The position numbers and the translations under genes were made by a program. A stretch of DNA of 48,838 bases, taken from Candidatus Tumulicola scandinaviensis (lineage in GTDB: Bacteria; Vulcanimicrobiota; Vulcanimicrobiia; Vulcanimicrobiales; Vulcanimicrobiaceae). Where the stretch lies: contig PLLA01000063.1 in the NCBI GenBank assembly GCA_003140835.1, positions 2,401 to 51,238 of the forward strand, read 5' to 3'. The notes below the pieces were generated by a model, which did not search any database, was not told where the DNA came from, and saw nothing but the letters and a program-made list of their open reading frames with translations. Below, in pieces: positions 1-8,111 of this stretch (the first letter of the stretch is position 1; every line of letters begins with the position of its first letter).

Positions 1-36
1 CGACTGCGCGCCTTCGGCGCTCCGCTCAGGATGACA
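1..36. repeat. Dispersed intergenic repeat, partial copy
   Basis: The window opens with a fragment ending in cgctcaggatgaca (23-36), preceded by cgactgcgcgccttcggcgc. The same 14-mer occurs twice at 28546-28584, again preceded by a cgactgcggcgcttcgcgcc-like stretch. It lies just past the 3' end of a gene, between the DUF2630 stop and the window edge, and is probably the edge of a longer repeat cut by the window. Confidence 0.7.
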
Positions 37-53
37 ACAGGTTGCGATCGGAG

Positions 54-296
54 TTACTGGCGGTAGTGCTCGACGGTGTCTTCGGAGCGAAGGTGTGCGA
101 CGTTGGGGTCTTGCCCGGCGTTGCGCCGCGCCCGGCGTTGCCGTAGCAAATCCCAGAACTGATCGAGCTGCACTTCGAGTGACTCGAGGCGCTGCCGATC
201 GTCGGGCGTGAGCGCGCGCTCGTCGCCGCGCTCGAGCAGGTGGTGCTCTTCTTCTACAAGCTTTTCGATGTGATTGCGGATCTGATTGTCGTCCAT
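54..296 (-). CDS. DUF2630 family small protein
   Basis: An 80-residue acidic, probably helical protein starting MDDNQIRNHIEKLVEEEH and containing LDQFWDLLRQRRARR near residues 45-59 and a conserved-looking end (AHLRSEDTVEHYRQ). This pattern matches the small DUF2630 family, known mostly from Actinobacteria, whose function is unknown. The ATG at 296 overlaps the stop of the ppx/gppA-like gene by one base (TAATG) and has AAAGGG eight bases upstream, which fixes the start; a longer reading frame upstream is only the shadow of ppx. It is the last gene of the long minus-strand operon. No membrane segment or cysteine is seen. Family identification is from memory of the pattern, function unknown. 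Confidence 0.75.
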   Translation of the reverse strand: MDDNQIRNHIEKLVEEEHHLLERGDERALTPDDRQRLESLEVQLDQFWDLLRQRRARRNAGQDPNVAHLRSEDTVEHYRQ

Positions 297-1276
297 TACG
301 TAAACCCTTTCGGAGTGCGGGAGCCTGCGATTACGGGCTTCCCTTCTCCTGCACTCGTCGCGGTGGCGTCGCGATGCTGCAGCACGACGCCGAGCAGCAG
401 ATCGGCGGCGGTGGCGACGGCCGTATCCAGCTTGAGCGTTTCGAGCACGGTGTCGAGCACCACGATGCCGGCCGGCAGAATGTCGGCACGCTGCGGCCGC
501 ATGCCGACGACCTTCTTGCGGTCGTCGAGCGATAGGGCGCACAACCGCGCCAGGACGGCTTGCAGTTCCGCGCGCGACAGCGGATAAGAATCGACGGTTC
601 CTTTGCGCGCGCGCGCAATGGCGGCCGCCGTCGTGGCCGAGCCGCCGACGAACGCCGCCCGTTCGACCGGTTCGCTTCCGTGCAGCGGTGCGAGCGCTTC
701 GCGAACCATCTTACGCGCGCGTTCGATCGTTTCGGCGTCTACCGCCCCGTCGCGACCGGCCAGCGCCGGCAGCGCTTCGGTGAGCCGGACGGCGCCGATC
801 TCGCATGAAAAGACTTGCTCGGGCTTCGTACTCGTGCCGGCCGCATATTCGGTGCTGCCACCGCCGATATCGATCGCCGCGACCCGTTCTCCTCGCAGCG
901 GCCCCAGCGCCGTGATCGCGCCGCGATACGATGCCTCGGCCTCTTCCTCGCCGGAAAGCACGCGCACAGGGGCCCCCAGAATATCGCGTGCCCGTTCCAG
1001 AAACTCGTCGCCGTTGCCGGCCCGGCGCAGCGCGCTGGTCGCAATCGCGAACAGCTTCACGTATTTGCCGCGCACCTGACGGTACAGCTGGCCGATCGCG
1101 TCGAGGGTGCGGCGCATCGGTTCGGCACCCAGCTGCCCCTCCGAGCCCAGGCCCTCGCCGATCCGCGTACCGATCGAACCGGTGGCATCGACGTGAGGCA
1201 CGTCGAACCCAACGTCCGCCAAAAGCATGCGTGTCGAGTTCGTGCCGACGGAAATGACGGCGTACCGTTTACTCAA
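296..1276 (-). CDS. Ppx/GppA family exopolyphosphatase / pppGpp phosphohydrolase
   Basis: A 326-residue protein of the ASKHA-fold Ppx/GppA family, which hydrolyses inorganic polyphosphate and/or pppGpp in the cytoplasm. Visible family motifs are the first phosphate loop SVGTNSTR (residues 9-16), ATSALRRAGN (79-88), the acidic SGEEEAEASYRG (108-119) and the second phosphate loop DIGGGSTEY (136-144). The length matches short single-unit forms that lack the C-terminal HD-like region of E. coli Ppx. The start is TTG at 1276, supported by TAGGAG seven bases upstream and nine bases of spacing from the S1-domain gene. The order ftsB, S1 protein, ppx resembles the actinobacterial arrangement of ftsB and ppx. 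The sequence does not say whether polyphosphate or pppGpp is the main substrate. Confidence 0.9.
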   Translation of the reverse strand: MSKRYAVISVGTNSTRMLLADVGFDVPHVDATGSIGTRIGEGLGSEGQLGAEPMRRTLDAIGQLYRQVRGKYVKLFAIATSALRRAGNGDEFLERARDILGAPVRVLSGEEEAEASYRGAITALGPLRGERVAAIDIGGGSTEYAAGTSTKPEQVFSCEIGAVRLTEALPALAGRDGAVDAETIERARKMVREALAPLHGSEPVERAAFVGGSATTAAAIARARKGTVDSYPLSRAELQAVLARLCALSLDDRKKVVGMRPQRADILPAGIVVLDTVLETLKLDTAVATAADLLLGVVLQHRDATATSAGEGKPVIAGSRTPKGFT

Positions 1277-1285
1277 GAATTGCTC

Positions 1286-1642
1286 CTACGCTTGATGTTT
1301 CGATTCGAACAGCGCCGCGCGACGCTTCTTGTGCAAGAAGTGGCGCTCCGCTTGCTGCACGCCGTCAGGGGCATCCCATTCTTGCGTGCTCTTTAGATAG
1401 GACGCGATGCGTTCGTCGAGGACTTCGTCACGAATCTGCGGCGCGAGCACGACGACCGGACGGCGTCCTTCGTGCTTCAGCTCGAAAGGCAACTCGCGGC
1501 GGCCGACGAGCGACCGTTGGTAGTCGGCGCGGTGTGCTTCGACGTCGGCCGTGGAAGCAATCGCAAGATCGCCGTTCTCCAAGCGCACCGTCGCCCCATA
1601 GGCGTTGAGATTAATGACGATACCGTCGATCGGTTCGGTCAC
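1286..1642 (-). CDS. S1-domain RNA-binding-like protein
   Basis: A 118-residue protein with an N-terminal beta-rich stretch (PIDGIVINLNAYGATVRLENG, here residues 4-24, with the GIV...GA.V pattern of S1/OB folds) and a basic, Glu/Arg-rich C-terminus. S1-domain proteins bind single-stranded RNA. The position between an FtsB/DivIC gene and ppx/gppA recalls yabR, an S1 protein next to divIC in Firmicutes. The start is GTG at 1642, overlapping the ftsB stop by four bases (GTGA), so the two are translationally coupled. The fold call is moderate because only one short S1-like segment is visible; the exact role is unknown. Confidence 0.65.
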   Translation of the reverse strand: MTEPIDGIVINLNAYGATVRLENGDLAIASTADVEAHRADYQRSLVGRRELPFELKHEGRRPVVVLAPQIRDEVLDERIASYLKSTQEWDAPDGVQQAERHFLHKKRRAALFESKHQA

Positions 1643-1995
1643 GGGGCCGAGGACGGAGCCGGGCTGACGAAGATCATGGTCTCGTTGGCGCGCACCATGC
1701 GCAGCCGGTCGTGAATCTCAGGTATCGCCCCCTCCGGATCGCGCAGACGTTCGATCTCGCGGCGCTGCTCGGCGCGCCGCTTATCCAAGGCGGCCACGTC
1801 GGCGCGCACCGATGAAAGCTGACGAACCATCGTGACGTTTTCACCGATCACGCGGGCGAACTGAATCCCGACCAGGGTGAAAATGAGCAGTGCGAGCGCG
1901 ACCGCGGTAATGCGGCCGGTTAGGCGGAGGACGAGCCGGGCCTGCATCGCGTTCACGTGCTTTGGCCGACTACTTCCCCTTGCGTTGTTTGCCAT
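1639..1995 (-). CDS. ftsB: FtsB/DivIC-type septum formation initiator
   Basis: A small bitopic membrane protein of up to 118 residues: a short basic N-terminus, one transmembrane helix (about residues 31-50, VALALLIFTLVGIQFARVIG) and a coiled coil to about residue 90 rich in Arg, Glu and Leu. This is the plan of FtsB/DivIC, which bridges the divisome (FtsL/FtsQ) at the septum. The first ATG (1995) overlaps the end of accA by 43 bases. A second in-frame ATG at 1947, five bases after the accA stop, would give 102 residues and keep the helix and coiled coil; I cannot decide between them, as neither has a well-spaced ribosome site. The neighbouring S1 and ppx genes fit the known divIC/ftsB neighbourhood. 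Confidence 0.8.
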   Translation of the reverse strand: MANNARGSSRPKHVNAMQARLVLRLTGRITAVALALLIFTLVGIQFARVIGENVTMVRQLSSVRADVAALDKRRAEQRREIERLRDPEGAIPEIHDRLRMVRANETMIFVSPAPSSAP

Positions 1996-2939
1996 GCCCC
2001 CAGCCGGCGATACTTGCGATACCGATCCTCCAACAGTTCCTCCGGCGAGCGCGCCGTCAATCGCGCAATTGCCGCGTCCACTTCCGTCAACACACGCGTC
2101 ACGATGCCGCTCCCATCGCGGTGCGCTCCTCCGAGCGGCTCCGGCACGATTTCATCGATGATGCCGAATCGCTGCAGGTCTTGGGCCGTTAACTTCAACC
2201 GCGCCGCGGCTTCTTCCGCTTTGGTCGCATCCGACCAGAGAATCGCCGCGCAGCCTTCCGGCGAAGCGACCGAGTACGTGCTGTGTTCGAGCATGATCAC
2301 GTGATCGGCGATCGCGAGGGCCAGCGCTCCGCCGGAGCCTCCCTCGCCGATAACCGTTGCGACGATCGGCACGCGCGCCTTGGTAAATTCGTGCAAACAG
2401 GCAGCGATGGCTTCCGACTGCGCGTGCTCTTCCGAGGAGATGCCGGGATCGGCGCCTTTGGTATCGACCAGCGTAACGATCGGCAGTCCCAAGCGCGACG
2501 CCAGGTGCGCCAAACGCCGCACTTTCCGATACCCCTCCGGTGCCGGCATCCCGAAGTTGCGCCGAAGGTTCTCTTTGGTGTCGCGGCCCCGCTGCTGGCC
2601 GATGGCCATTACCGGACGTCCGTGCAACAGCGCGAGTCCACCAACGATCGAGGGATCGTCGCGGTACTGCCGGTCGCCATGCAGCTCGTCGAAGCGATCG
2701 AAGCGTGAAATGTAGTCGAGCGATGTCGGGCGATTCGGATGGCGCGCCATATGCACTTTTTCCCACGGTGTCAGCGAACCGAACACCTCTTGCAAAATCT
2801 GGCGGTATTTTTGCTCGAGGGCGGCGATCTCCGAAGACATGTCGACGGGCTGGGTCGCGTTGGCGCTACGCAATTCGGCAATCCGGCGCTCGAGTTCGAG
2901 CAAGCCTTTTTCGCGTTCGACGATGAGGTTGTTGCTCAT
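1953..2939 (-). CDS. accA: Acetyl-CoA carboxylase carboxyltransferase subunit alpha
   Basis: A 328-residue AccA, about the usual 315-330. With AccD it forms the A2D2 carboxyltransferase that moves the carboxyl group from biotin-carboxyl-carrier protein to acetyl-CoA, making malonyl-CoA for fatty-acid synthesis. Family marks are PTSLDYISRFDRFDELHGDR (71-90), GYRKVRRLAHLASRLGLP (136-153), the glycine-rich oxyanion loop GEGGSGGALAL (198-208) and VASPEGCAAILW (224-235). The ATG at 2939 overlaps the accD stop by four bases, so A and D are translationally coupled, as expected for a fixed-stoichiometry complex. accB and accC are not in the window. Confidence 0.97.
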   Translation of the reverse strand: MSNNLIVEREKGLLELERRIAELRSANATQPVDMSSEIAALEQKYRQILQEVFGSLTPWEKVHMARHPNRPTSLDYISRFDRFDELHGDRQYRDDPSIVGGLALLHGRPVMAIGQQRGRDTKENLRRNFGMPAPEGYRKVRRLAHLASRLGLPIVTLVDTKGADPGISSEEHAQSEAIAACLHEFTKARVPIVATVIGEGGSGGALALAIADHVIMLEHSTYSVASPEGCAAILWSDATKAEEAAARLKLTAQDLQRFGIIDEIVPEPLGGAHRDGSGIVTRVLTEVDAAIARLTARSPEELLEDRYRKYRRLGAWQTTQGEVVGQST

Positions 2940-3784
2940 CGCTGCACGCGCGTCCCGACGGTATATTCGAGCAAACGAACGAGCGTTTCTTTGAGCGCTC
3001 GCCGCTCGACGACCATGTCGATGGCGCCTTTTTCGAGCAAGAACTCGGCAGTCTGAAACTGATCCGGAAGGCGTTGACGGATCGTTTGCTCGATCACGCG
3101 CCGGCCGGCAAACCCGATCACAGCTTTGGACTCAGCGACGATGACGTCGCCCTGAAACGCGAACGACGCCGCAACGCCACCGGTGGTCGGGTCGGTGAGG
3201 ACCGTAAATAATACGTTGCCGTCGTCGGTAAAACGCGTCACTGCGGCGCTCGTCTTCGCCATTTGTACCAACGCGAGCATTCCTTCTTCCATGCGTGCTC
3301 CGCCCGACGCGGTAAAGATGATGCAGGGAACCCGCCGGCGGCGGGCTTCTTCCAAAAGCAGCGCGATCCGCTCGCCTACGACCGTACCCATCGTTCCGCC
3401 GCGAAAATGAAAGTCCATGACGCCGAGGCCCACGTCGAAGCCGCCGATCTGTCCGAATCCGCACACGACCGCTTCCGCCAAGCCGCTCTTCTCACGGTCG
3501 CCGCTCAGCTTGGCGCCATAGGTCTTTTTATCGACCCATCCCAACGGGTCGCCGCCGAGGACTTCGGCGCCGACTTCGGTGAAATCGCCGTCGATAATGG
3601 TGCTAATGCGATCGTAGGCACCCATTCGGAAATGGTGGCCGCAGCGCATGCACACGTAGGCGTTCGCCAAGAGGTCGCGGCGATAGAGCACTTCGCCGCA
3701 CTTGGGGCATTTGCTCCACAGCGCGGCTTCGCGGTTATCGGAGTCTTTGCTGCGGCGAATGCGCAGCCACTCGGGCATCGGCAC
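2936..3784 (-). CDS. accD: Acetyl-CoA carboxylase carboxyltransferase subunit beta
   Basis: A 282-residue AccD. The N-terminal zinc ribbon is complete (C26, C29, C45, C48), followed by the crotonase-fold carboxyltransferase domain with FHFRGGTMGTVVGERI (125-140) and ASGGARMEEG (159-168). The start is taken as GTG at 3784 because GGAG lies nine bases upstream; the ATG two codons later (3778) would leave that site about fifteen bases away. The GTG abuts the TAA of the preceding glycosyltransferase. It is followed by accA with a four-base overlap. The zinc ribbon is known to bind RNA in E. coli and to autoregulate translation; whether that holds here is not visible. Confidence 0.97.
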   Translation of the reverse strand: MPMPEWLRIRRSKDSDNREAALWSKCPKCGEVLYRRDLLANAYVCMRCGHHFRMGAYDRISTIIDGDFTEVGAEVLGGDPLGWVDKKTYGAKLSGDREKSGLAEAVVCGFGQIGGFDVGLGVMDFHFRGGTMGTVVGERIALLLEEARRRRVPCIIFTASGGARMEEGMLALVQMAKTSAAVTRFTDDGNVLFTVLTDPTTGGVAASFAFQGDVIVAESKAVIGFAGRRVIEQTIRQRLPDQFQTAEFLLEKGAIDMVVERRALKETLVRLLEYTVGTRVQR

Positions 3785-4531
3785 TTACGACGTCTCCGGC
3801 GTAGCCGCGGCCCCGTTTGGAAGTAACCGCGCCGAGTACAGCTTTCGCAACTGCTTCAGATAGTTCCAGATCTCTTTTTGGTTGAGTTTCGATTCTCCGA
3901 CGATGCGATCTTTGAAGACGTACGGGACCTCGAGCACGTTACCGTATTGGCCTTTCACGATCACTTCGAGACCGATCTTGAAGCCGATGGGATCGAGCGT
4001 GACGCCGTCGAGAGCTTCGCGCCGAACCAAAAAGTAACCGCTGGTTACGTCTTTGACCTTCGTCAGCGGGCGCGCCAGCCAGCAGGCGACGCGCGACGTA
4101 ACGATACGGCGCCGCGGCCAGTTGGCGATGCCGCCGCCGGCGACGTACCGGCTACCGACGGCCAAACCGTAGCGTCCAGATGCGAGAGCCTCGACCATTT
4201 TCGGCAAGGCGTTGATGTCGTGGCTGAAATCGGCGTCCATGGCTCCCAGCGCAACCGACTCTTTTCGCGCCATCTTCCAGCCGTCGATAACCCCCGACGA
4301 GAGACCAAGCTTCCCCGGCCGGTGCAGGCACTTGACCGGGAGCGTTTGCGTGAGGCGGTCGACGATGGCGCCCGTTCCGTCGGGCGAATTGTCGTCGACG
4401 ACGATGATCTCGCCGTCGAGCGAGTAGTCTTTAAAAATGCCGTCGAGCGCTCGCAGCAGCGTTTCGATTCCGCCGGCCTCGTTATACGTCGGAATGACGA
4501 TCGAGAAAGGCAGCGCCATGTTGGAGGTCAC
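3785..4531 (-). CDS. Family 2 glycosyltransferase, polyprenol-monophosphomannose synthase type
   Basis: A 248-residue GT2-family enzyme of the DPM1 type, which moves a sugar from a nucleotide sugar to a polyprenyl phosphate at the inner membrane. Seen: SIVIPTYNEAGGI (10-22), the nucleotide-binding VVDDNSPDGTG (44-54), the metal-binding DAD (99-101), GSRYV and KDVTSGYFLVRREAL. It lacks the C-terminal membrane segments of GtrB or long DPM enzymes, so it would be soluble or peripheral. The start is GTG at 4531, seven bases after rsmE; an ATG four codons in is possible. The sugar and the acceptor glycan are not known. It sits between rsmE and accD in the heat-shock/fatty-acid operon, where its role is unclear. 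Confidence 0.85.
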   Translation of the reverse strand: MTSNMALPFSIVIPTYNEAGGIETLLRALDGIFKDYSLDGEIIVVDDNSPDGTGAIVDRLTQTLPVKCLHRPGKLGLSSGVIDGWKMARKESVALGAMDADFSHDINALPKMVEALASGRYGLAVGSRYVAGGGIANWPRRRIVTSRVACWLARPLTKVKDVTSGYFLVRREALDGVTLDPIGFKIGLEVIVKGQYGNVLEVPYVFKDRIVGESKLNQKEIWNYLKQLRKLYSARLLPNGAAATPETS

Positions 4532-4538
4532 CGGGGCC

Positions 4539-5312
4539 CTACGTACGACGCGCTTGGCTGCAGTTCCGGCCCTGCATCAGCGCCCTAGCGATCGCCAGCA
4601 GCGCCATCGCGGCCGTCTCCGTCCGCAAGATTCGCGGGCCCATCCAAAGGAGCGCGGCGCCCCGTGCACGCGCCGCCTCGGCTTCCTCGTGCGTAAATCC
4701 GCCTTCTGGACCGACCACGATCAAGGCCCGGCGCGCACCCCCGAGCAACCCCGGCAAAACGTCGCGCATCGGGGCGCGCGGCGCCAGTTCCCACGGAAAG
4801 AGCACCACCTCGTACTCCCCCAGCCGTTCGAGCAACGCCTCGAACGAGCCAATGACGGCATCGATTTGCGGAATGGTACGGCGGCCACACTGCTGCGCGG
4901 CCGTTTTTGCCAAGCGCCGCCACCGCTCCAGCTTCGCTTCACCGGCGTCGCGTGCGACCGTCCGCTCGGAACAAAACGGGAGAATTGCGTGCACGCCGAG
5001 TTCGGTCGTCTTCTCAACGATGAAATCCATCTTCGCGCCTTTGGGAAGCGCTTGGGCCAGATCGAACTGCGGCGAGTCGGCCGCGTCGTCTGAATCGTCG
5101 ACCGGCGCCGCGCCCTCGAGCCTCGCGCCGACACGCGTTCCATCGATGGCAACCGACGCTGCGAAAACCGTCCCCGCCGAGTCGATCACTTCAATTAAAT
5201 CGCCGTCGGCCAAGCGCAGAACGCGGGTAATCTTTCGCGCGTCGCTTCCGGAGATCTCGACGCGCGCTCCCGGTTCGCGCACGCCTTCAACGAAGAACCG
5301 CCTCGCTGACAC
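4539..5312 (-). CDS. rsmE: 16S rRNA (uracil-1498-N3)-methyltransferase
   Basis: A 257-residue RsmE, a SPOUT-class methyltransferase that methylates U1498 of 16S rRNA using SAM. An N-terminal PUA-like domain (about 1-75, with ARKITRVLRLADGDLIEVID) precedes the knotted SPOUT domain carrying KMDFIVEKTTELGV (94-107), IVVGPEGGFT (198-207) and ILRTETAAMALLA. The start is GTG at 5312, fourteen bases after dnaJ. rsmE following dnaJ is a common arrangement in heat-shock operons. Confidence 0.95.
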   Translation of the reverse strand: MSARRFFVEGVREPGARVEISGSDARKITRVLRLADGDLIEVIDSAGTVFAASVAIDGTRVGARLEGAAPVDDSDDAADSPQFDLAQALPKGAKMDFIVEKTTELGVHAILPFCSERTVARDAGEAKLERWRRLAKTAAQQCGRRTIPQIDAVIGSFEALLERLGEYEVVLFPWELAPRAPMRDVLPGLLGGARRALIVVGPEGGFTHEEAEAARARGAALLWMGPRILRTETAAMALLAIARALMQGRNCSQARRT

Positions 5313-5326
5313 GTTGGCGTTGCCGG

Positions 5327-6448
5327 CTATTCCGGCCGGAACGCGTCCTTCACGCGTTCGAAGAACGAACGCTCCTCGACGGCGTCACCGCCGGCCTGCG
5401 CGTACTCTTCAAGCAGATCGCGCTGCTGGCGGTTCAGCTTCGTCGGAACCAGAACGTGAATGGTAACGTGGTGGTCGCCACGATGCGCGCCGCGCACGCT
5501 CGGCATGCCGCGGCCGCGCAAGCGCAAGACGGTTCCCGATTGGGTGCCCGCAGTCAAGTTGAGTTCCACCTTGCCGTCCAACGAGCGCACGGTGATTGGA
5601 CCGCCCAGCGCCGCTTGCGGGAAACTGACCGGCACGTCGGCATACGTGTCGAGCCCGTCGCGCTTAAAGTACGGGTGGGCCGCGACGCTGAGATACACGT
5701 AGAGATCGCCCGGGGGTCCGCCACGCGTCCCGGCTTCGCCGTTTCCAGCGATGCGAATGCGCGAACCATCGTCGATGCCGGCCGGAACGTTCACCGACAG
5801 ATGCCGTTCGGTGTCGCGGCGTCCGTGACCGCGACAAGCTTCGCAGGGGTGTTCGATGACGTGGCCCTCGCCGCTGCAACGCGGGCATGCCGACTGCGTG
5901 ACCATTTGGCCGAGCGGCGTGTTTCGAACGCCGCGCACGATGCCGCTTCCGTGACAGGGTGCGCACGGCGTCACCAACGTTCCCGGCTGCGCACCCGAGC
6001 CTTTGCAAGCGTCGCATTGGGCGAGGTGCTGGAACTCGATGTCCCGGGTCGTCCCGGCAAACGCCTCTTCAAGCGTGATCTCGAGGTCGTACCGCAGGTC
6101 CGAACCGCGCTGAGGACCCGCCCGGCGGGTCTGTGCGGCGTTGCGGACGTTGCCAAAAAACATGTCGAAGATATCGCCGAACGATCCACTTTCGAATCCG
6201 AAACCGCCGTCGCTCGCGCCCGCGCCATTAGTCACGACGCCAAAGCGGTCGTACTGCGCGCGCTTTGTGGGATCGGACAGCACTTCGTACGCTTCGTTGA
6301 TTTTCTTGAAGCGCAACTCCGCATCCAACTTGTCGTCGGAAACGTCCGGATGATGCTTGCGCGCGAGTTGACGATACGCTCGTTTAATCTCCTCCCCGGA
6401 TGCGTCGCGCCGAACTCCGAGGATTTCGTAGTAGTCCGTCGTGGACAT
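5327..6448 (-). CDS. dnaJ: Chaperone DnaJ (Hsp40)
   Basis: A full-length type I DnaJ of 373 residues: J domain with the HPD motif (33-35) that stimulates DnaK ATPase, Gly/Phe-rich linker (about 74-105), a zinc domain with four CxxCxGxG-type units (cysteines at 145/148, 162/165, 188/191, 202/205), and the C-terminal substrate-binding and dimerisation domains. The start is the ATG at 6448; a TTG one codon earlier is less likely. It follows hrcA by 27 bases, so it should be under CIRCE/HrcA control. No grpE or dnaK lies between them or elsewhere in the window. Confidence 0.97.
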   Translation of the reverse strand: MSTTDYYEILGVRRDASGEEIKRAYRQLARKHHPDVSDDKLDAELRFKKINEAYEVLSDPTKRAQYDRFGVVTNGAGASDGGFGFESGSFGDIFDMFFGNVRNAAQTRRAGPQRGSDLRYDLEITLEEAFAGTTRDIEFQHLAQCDACKGSGAQPGTLVTPCAPCHGSGIVRGVRNTPLGQMVTQSACPRCSGEGHVIEHPCEACRGHGRRDTERHLSVNVPAGIDDGSRIRIAGNGEAGTRGGPPGDLYVYLSVAAHPYFKRDGLDTYADVPVSFPQAALGGPITVRSLDGKVELNLTAGTQSGTVLRLRGRGMPSVRGAHRGDHHVTIHVLVPTKLNRQQRDLLEEYAQAGGDAVEERSFFERVKDAFRPE

Positions 6449-6475
6449 CAATGCTGCTGGAAACTCCTGGAAAAT

Positions 6476-7525
6476 CTAGTAACGGTCGACGTCGGAGAGA
6501 CGTTCGCTCAAGCTTTCGGCCGTACCGGAAGCCAGCGCGACGAGGCGGCCGTAGGGCATGCGCCGCGGCCCGAGGATCGACAGCATGCCCAGTGCGTGTT
6601 GGCCGAAACGATACGGCACGGTGACGACCGACAAGTCGGCCAGTTCCTCGCTGCCAAGCTCGTGTCCGATTTTCACGCTCGGCGTTTCGGCGCTCATCGC
6701 GTCGGCAACGATTTGATAGAGCGTCTTCTGCTCCTCGACGATGCGCAAAATCGAACGCAGCTTGCGCAAGTCTTGAAACTCGGGCTGGTCGAGGAGATTC
6801 TGAGCGCCGGCCGAGGCGATTGTCGGTTGCTCGGCCGACCGAGCCGACTGCAACGCCGACATGACGGCACCGCGTAAATCTTCGTGCGCACCGAGCTCTT
6901 CAGTGATGCTCACGACCTCGGATTCGGCAACGTCGTGCAGCGGACGATTGGCGAAGCACGCGTTGAGGGCGTTCGACAAACGCGTCAGATCGTCGGCGCG
7001 CATGTCGGCGGTGAGCTCGAACAGGCTTTGCGCGGCCACCCCCAGCGACGTCACCACGATGGCCACACCGGTGCGGGGCGTTAACCAAATGAGTTGGATG
7101 TGCTTGAACGTTTGGGCGTCGTGATGCGGCTTGGTCACGAAGGCGAGATTATTCGAAAGCCGTCCGAGCAGGCGGGTCGTGCTCTCGATGATGTCGTCGA
7201 GCTGCCGGCTCGCGTCGCGCAGATCCTCGCGGATTTGGCGCCGATCGTCCGAGGCGAGTTCCTCCGGCTCCATCAGCCGGTCGACGTAGGTACGGTATCC
7301 GGCGTCCGAAGGAATGCGCCCGGCCGACGTGTGCGGCTGAACCAAATAGCCGCCCGCTTCCAGTTCGGCCATTTCGTTGCGAACGGTCGCCGAGCTCACG
7401 CCCAGATGGTATTTTTGCGTGAGCGTTTGCGAGCCGACCGGCTCGGCCGTGGCGATGTATTCGTACACGACGGTCGCGAGGATGTAGGCCTTGCGCTTGT
7501 CGAGGCCCCCCTGCTCTTCCCTCAT
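6476..7525 (-). CDS. hrcA: Heat-inducible transcription repressor HrcA
   Basis: A 349-residue HrcA, of usual length, with an N-terminal winged helix (about 1-75; KYHLGVSSATVRNEMAELEA resembles the HrcA recognition region), a central GAF-like domain and the C-terminal dimerisation part. HrcA represses chaperone operons by binding CIRCE and is kept active by GroEL in other bacteria. A perfect CIRCE lies 12 bases before its ATG (7525), so it is autoregulated. AGGAC sits just ahead of the ATG. It is the first cistron of the heat-shock part of the operon. Confidence 0.96.
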   Translation of the reverse strand: MREEQGGLDKRKAYILATVVYEYIATAEPVGSQTLTQKYHLGVSSATVRNEMAELEAGGYLVQPHTSAGRIPSDAGYRTYVDRLMEPEELASDDRRQIREDLRDASRQLDDIIESTTRLLGRLSNNLAFVTKPHHDAQTFKHIQLIWLTPRTGVAIVVTSLGVAAQSLFELTADMRADDLTRLSNALNACFANRPLHDVAESEVVSITEELGAHEDLRGAVMSALQSARSAEQPTIASAGAQNLLDQPEFQDLRKLRSILRIVEEQKTLYQIVADAMSAETPSVKIGHELGSEELADLSVVTVPYRFGQHALGMLSILGPRRMPYGRLVALASGTAESLSERLSDVDRY

Positions 7526-7531
7526 AAGGTC

Positions 7532-8068
7532 CTACTGTAGCACTCTTGGCGAAGGAGTGCTAGGAGATTGCGGGTCGAAGGGGGCCGCCGGCGCGCCGGA
7601 AGCTTGCTCGATCGCGCGCCGCAGCTCGGCCCAATCGATGGCCCCCACCGAAACGAATGACACGTTACCGTTGGGGTCCAAGACGACCGTCACCGGGATC
7701 TTGGAAACCGAATATGCCCCCGAAATCCTTCCCGCGGAATCCTGGATAACCGGCAGCGTGATCTTTGCAAAACGAAAGTAGGTGGCGGCGACGTCGTGCG
7801 AATCCGGCGAAATCGTGAGCACCGCAAGGCGATCGCCGAACGACTGCTGCGCCCGCACGAAGTCTTTCATTTCGTCGATACACACCTGGCACCAGCTCGC
7901 CCAAAAATCGAGGACAACGACGCGGCCGCGCAGATCCGAAAGGTAGCGCGTGCCATCGGGCGATGGAATCGCGAAGTCGGGCGGCGGCGCGTTGTAGCGG
8001 ATGCCCGCGAGCCCGGTGCCGGTCGTTGCCGTCAACGCCGCGAGCACGAGCGCGCCCCAGCTAATCAC
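7532..8068 (-). CDS. TlpA-like thioredoxin-fold protein, exported or membrane-anchored
   Basis: A 178-residue thioredoxin-fold protein of the TlpA/ResA/AhpC-TSA type. An N-terminal hydrophobic stretch (about 5-22) should act as signal or anchor, placing the domain outside the cytoplasm. The active site is WASWCQVCIDEM with CQVC in place of the commoner CPPC or CPYC, followed by the cis-Pro region KIPVTVVLDPNGNV. Likely a thiol-disulphide or peroxide-linked reductase; partner unknown. The start is GTG at 8068. The last codons and the TAG stop (7532-7534) overlap the CIRCE operator of hrcA, so the end of this protein (STPSPRVLQ) is partly dictated by the operator. Confidence 0.88.
   Translation of the reverse strand: MISWGALVLAALTATTGTGLAGIRYNAPPPDFAIPSPDGTRYLSDLRGRVVVLDFWASWCQVCIDEMKDFVRAQQSFGDRLAVLTISPDSHDVAATYFRFAKITLPVIQDSAGRISGAYSVSKIPVTVVLDPNGNVSFVSVGAIDWAELRRAIEQASGAPAAPFDPQSPSTPSPRVLQ
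7538..7562 (-). promoter_or_regulatory. CIRCE operator for hrcA-dnaJ
   Basis: A perfect 8-bp inverted repeat, tagcactc (7538-7545) and gagtgcta (7555-7562), separated by exactly nine bases, matches the core of the CIRCE consensus bound by HrcA. It ends 12 bases before the hrcA ATG at 7525 and lies wholly inside the 3' coding end of the upstream thioredoxin-like gene. Confidence 0.95.
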
Positions 8069-8111
8069 GCGGCATATTTCGGCAGGCGCTCCCGGCCAGC
8101 CTCGTTAACGA

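Noticed and set aside
5456..6877. 473-codon plus-strand open frame across dnaJ and hrcA
   Set aside because: Runs over two well-supported genes on the other strand and across their intergenic gap; no recognisable motif.
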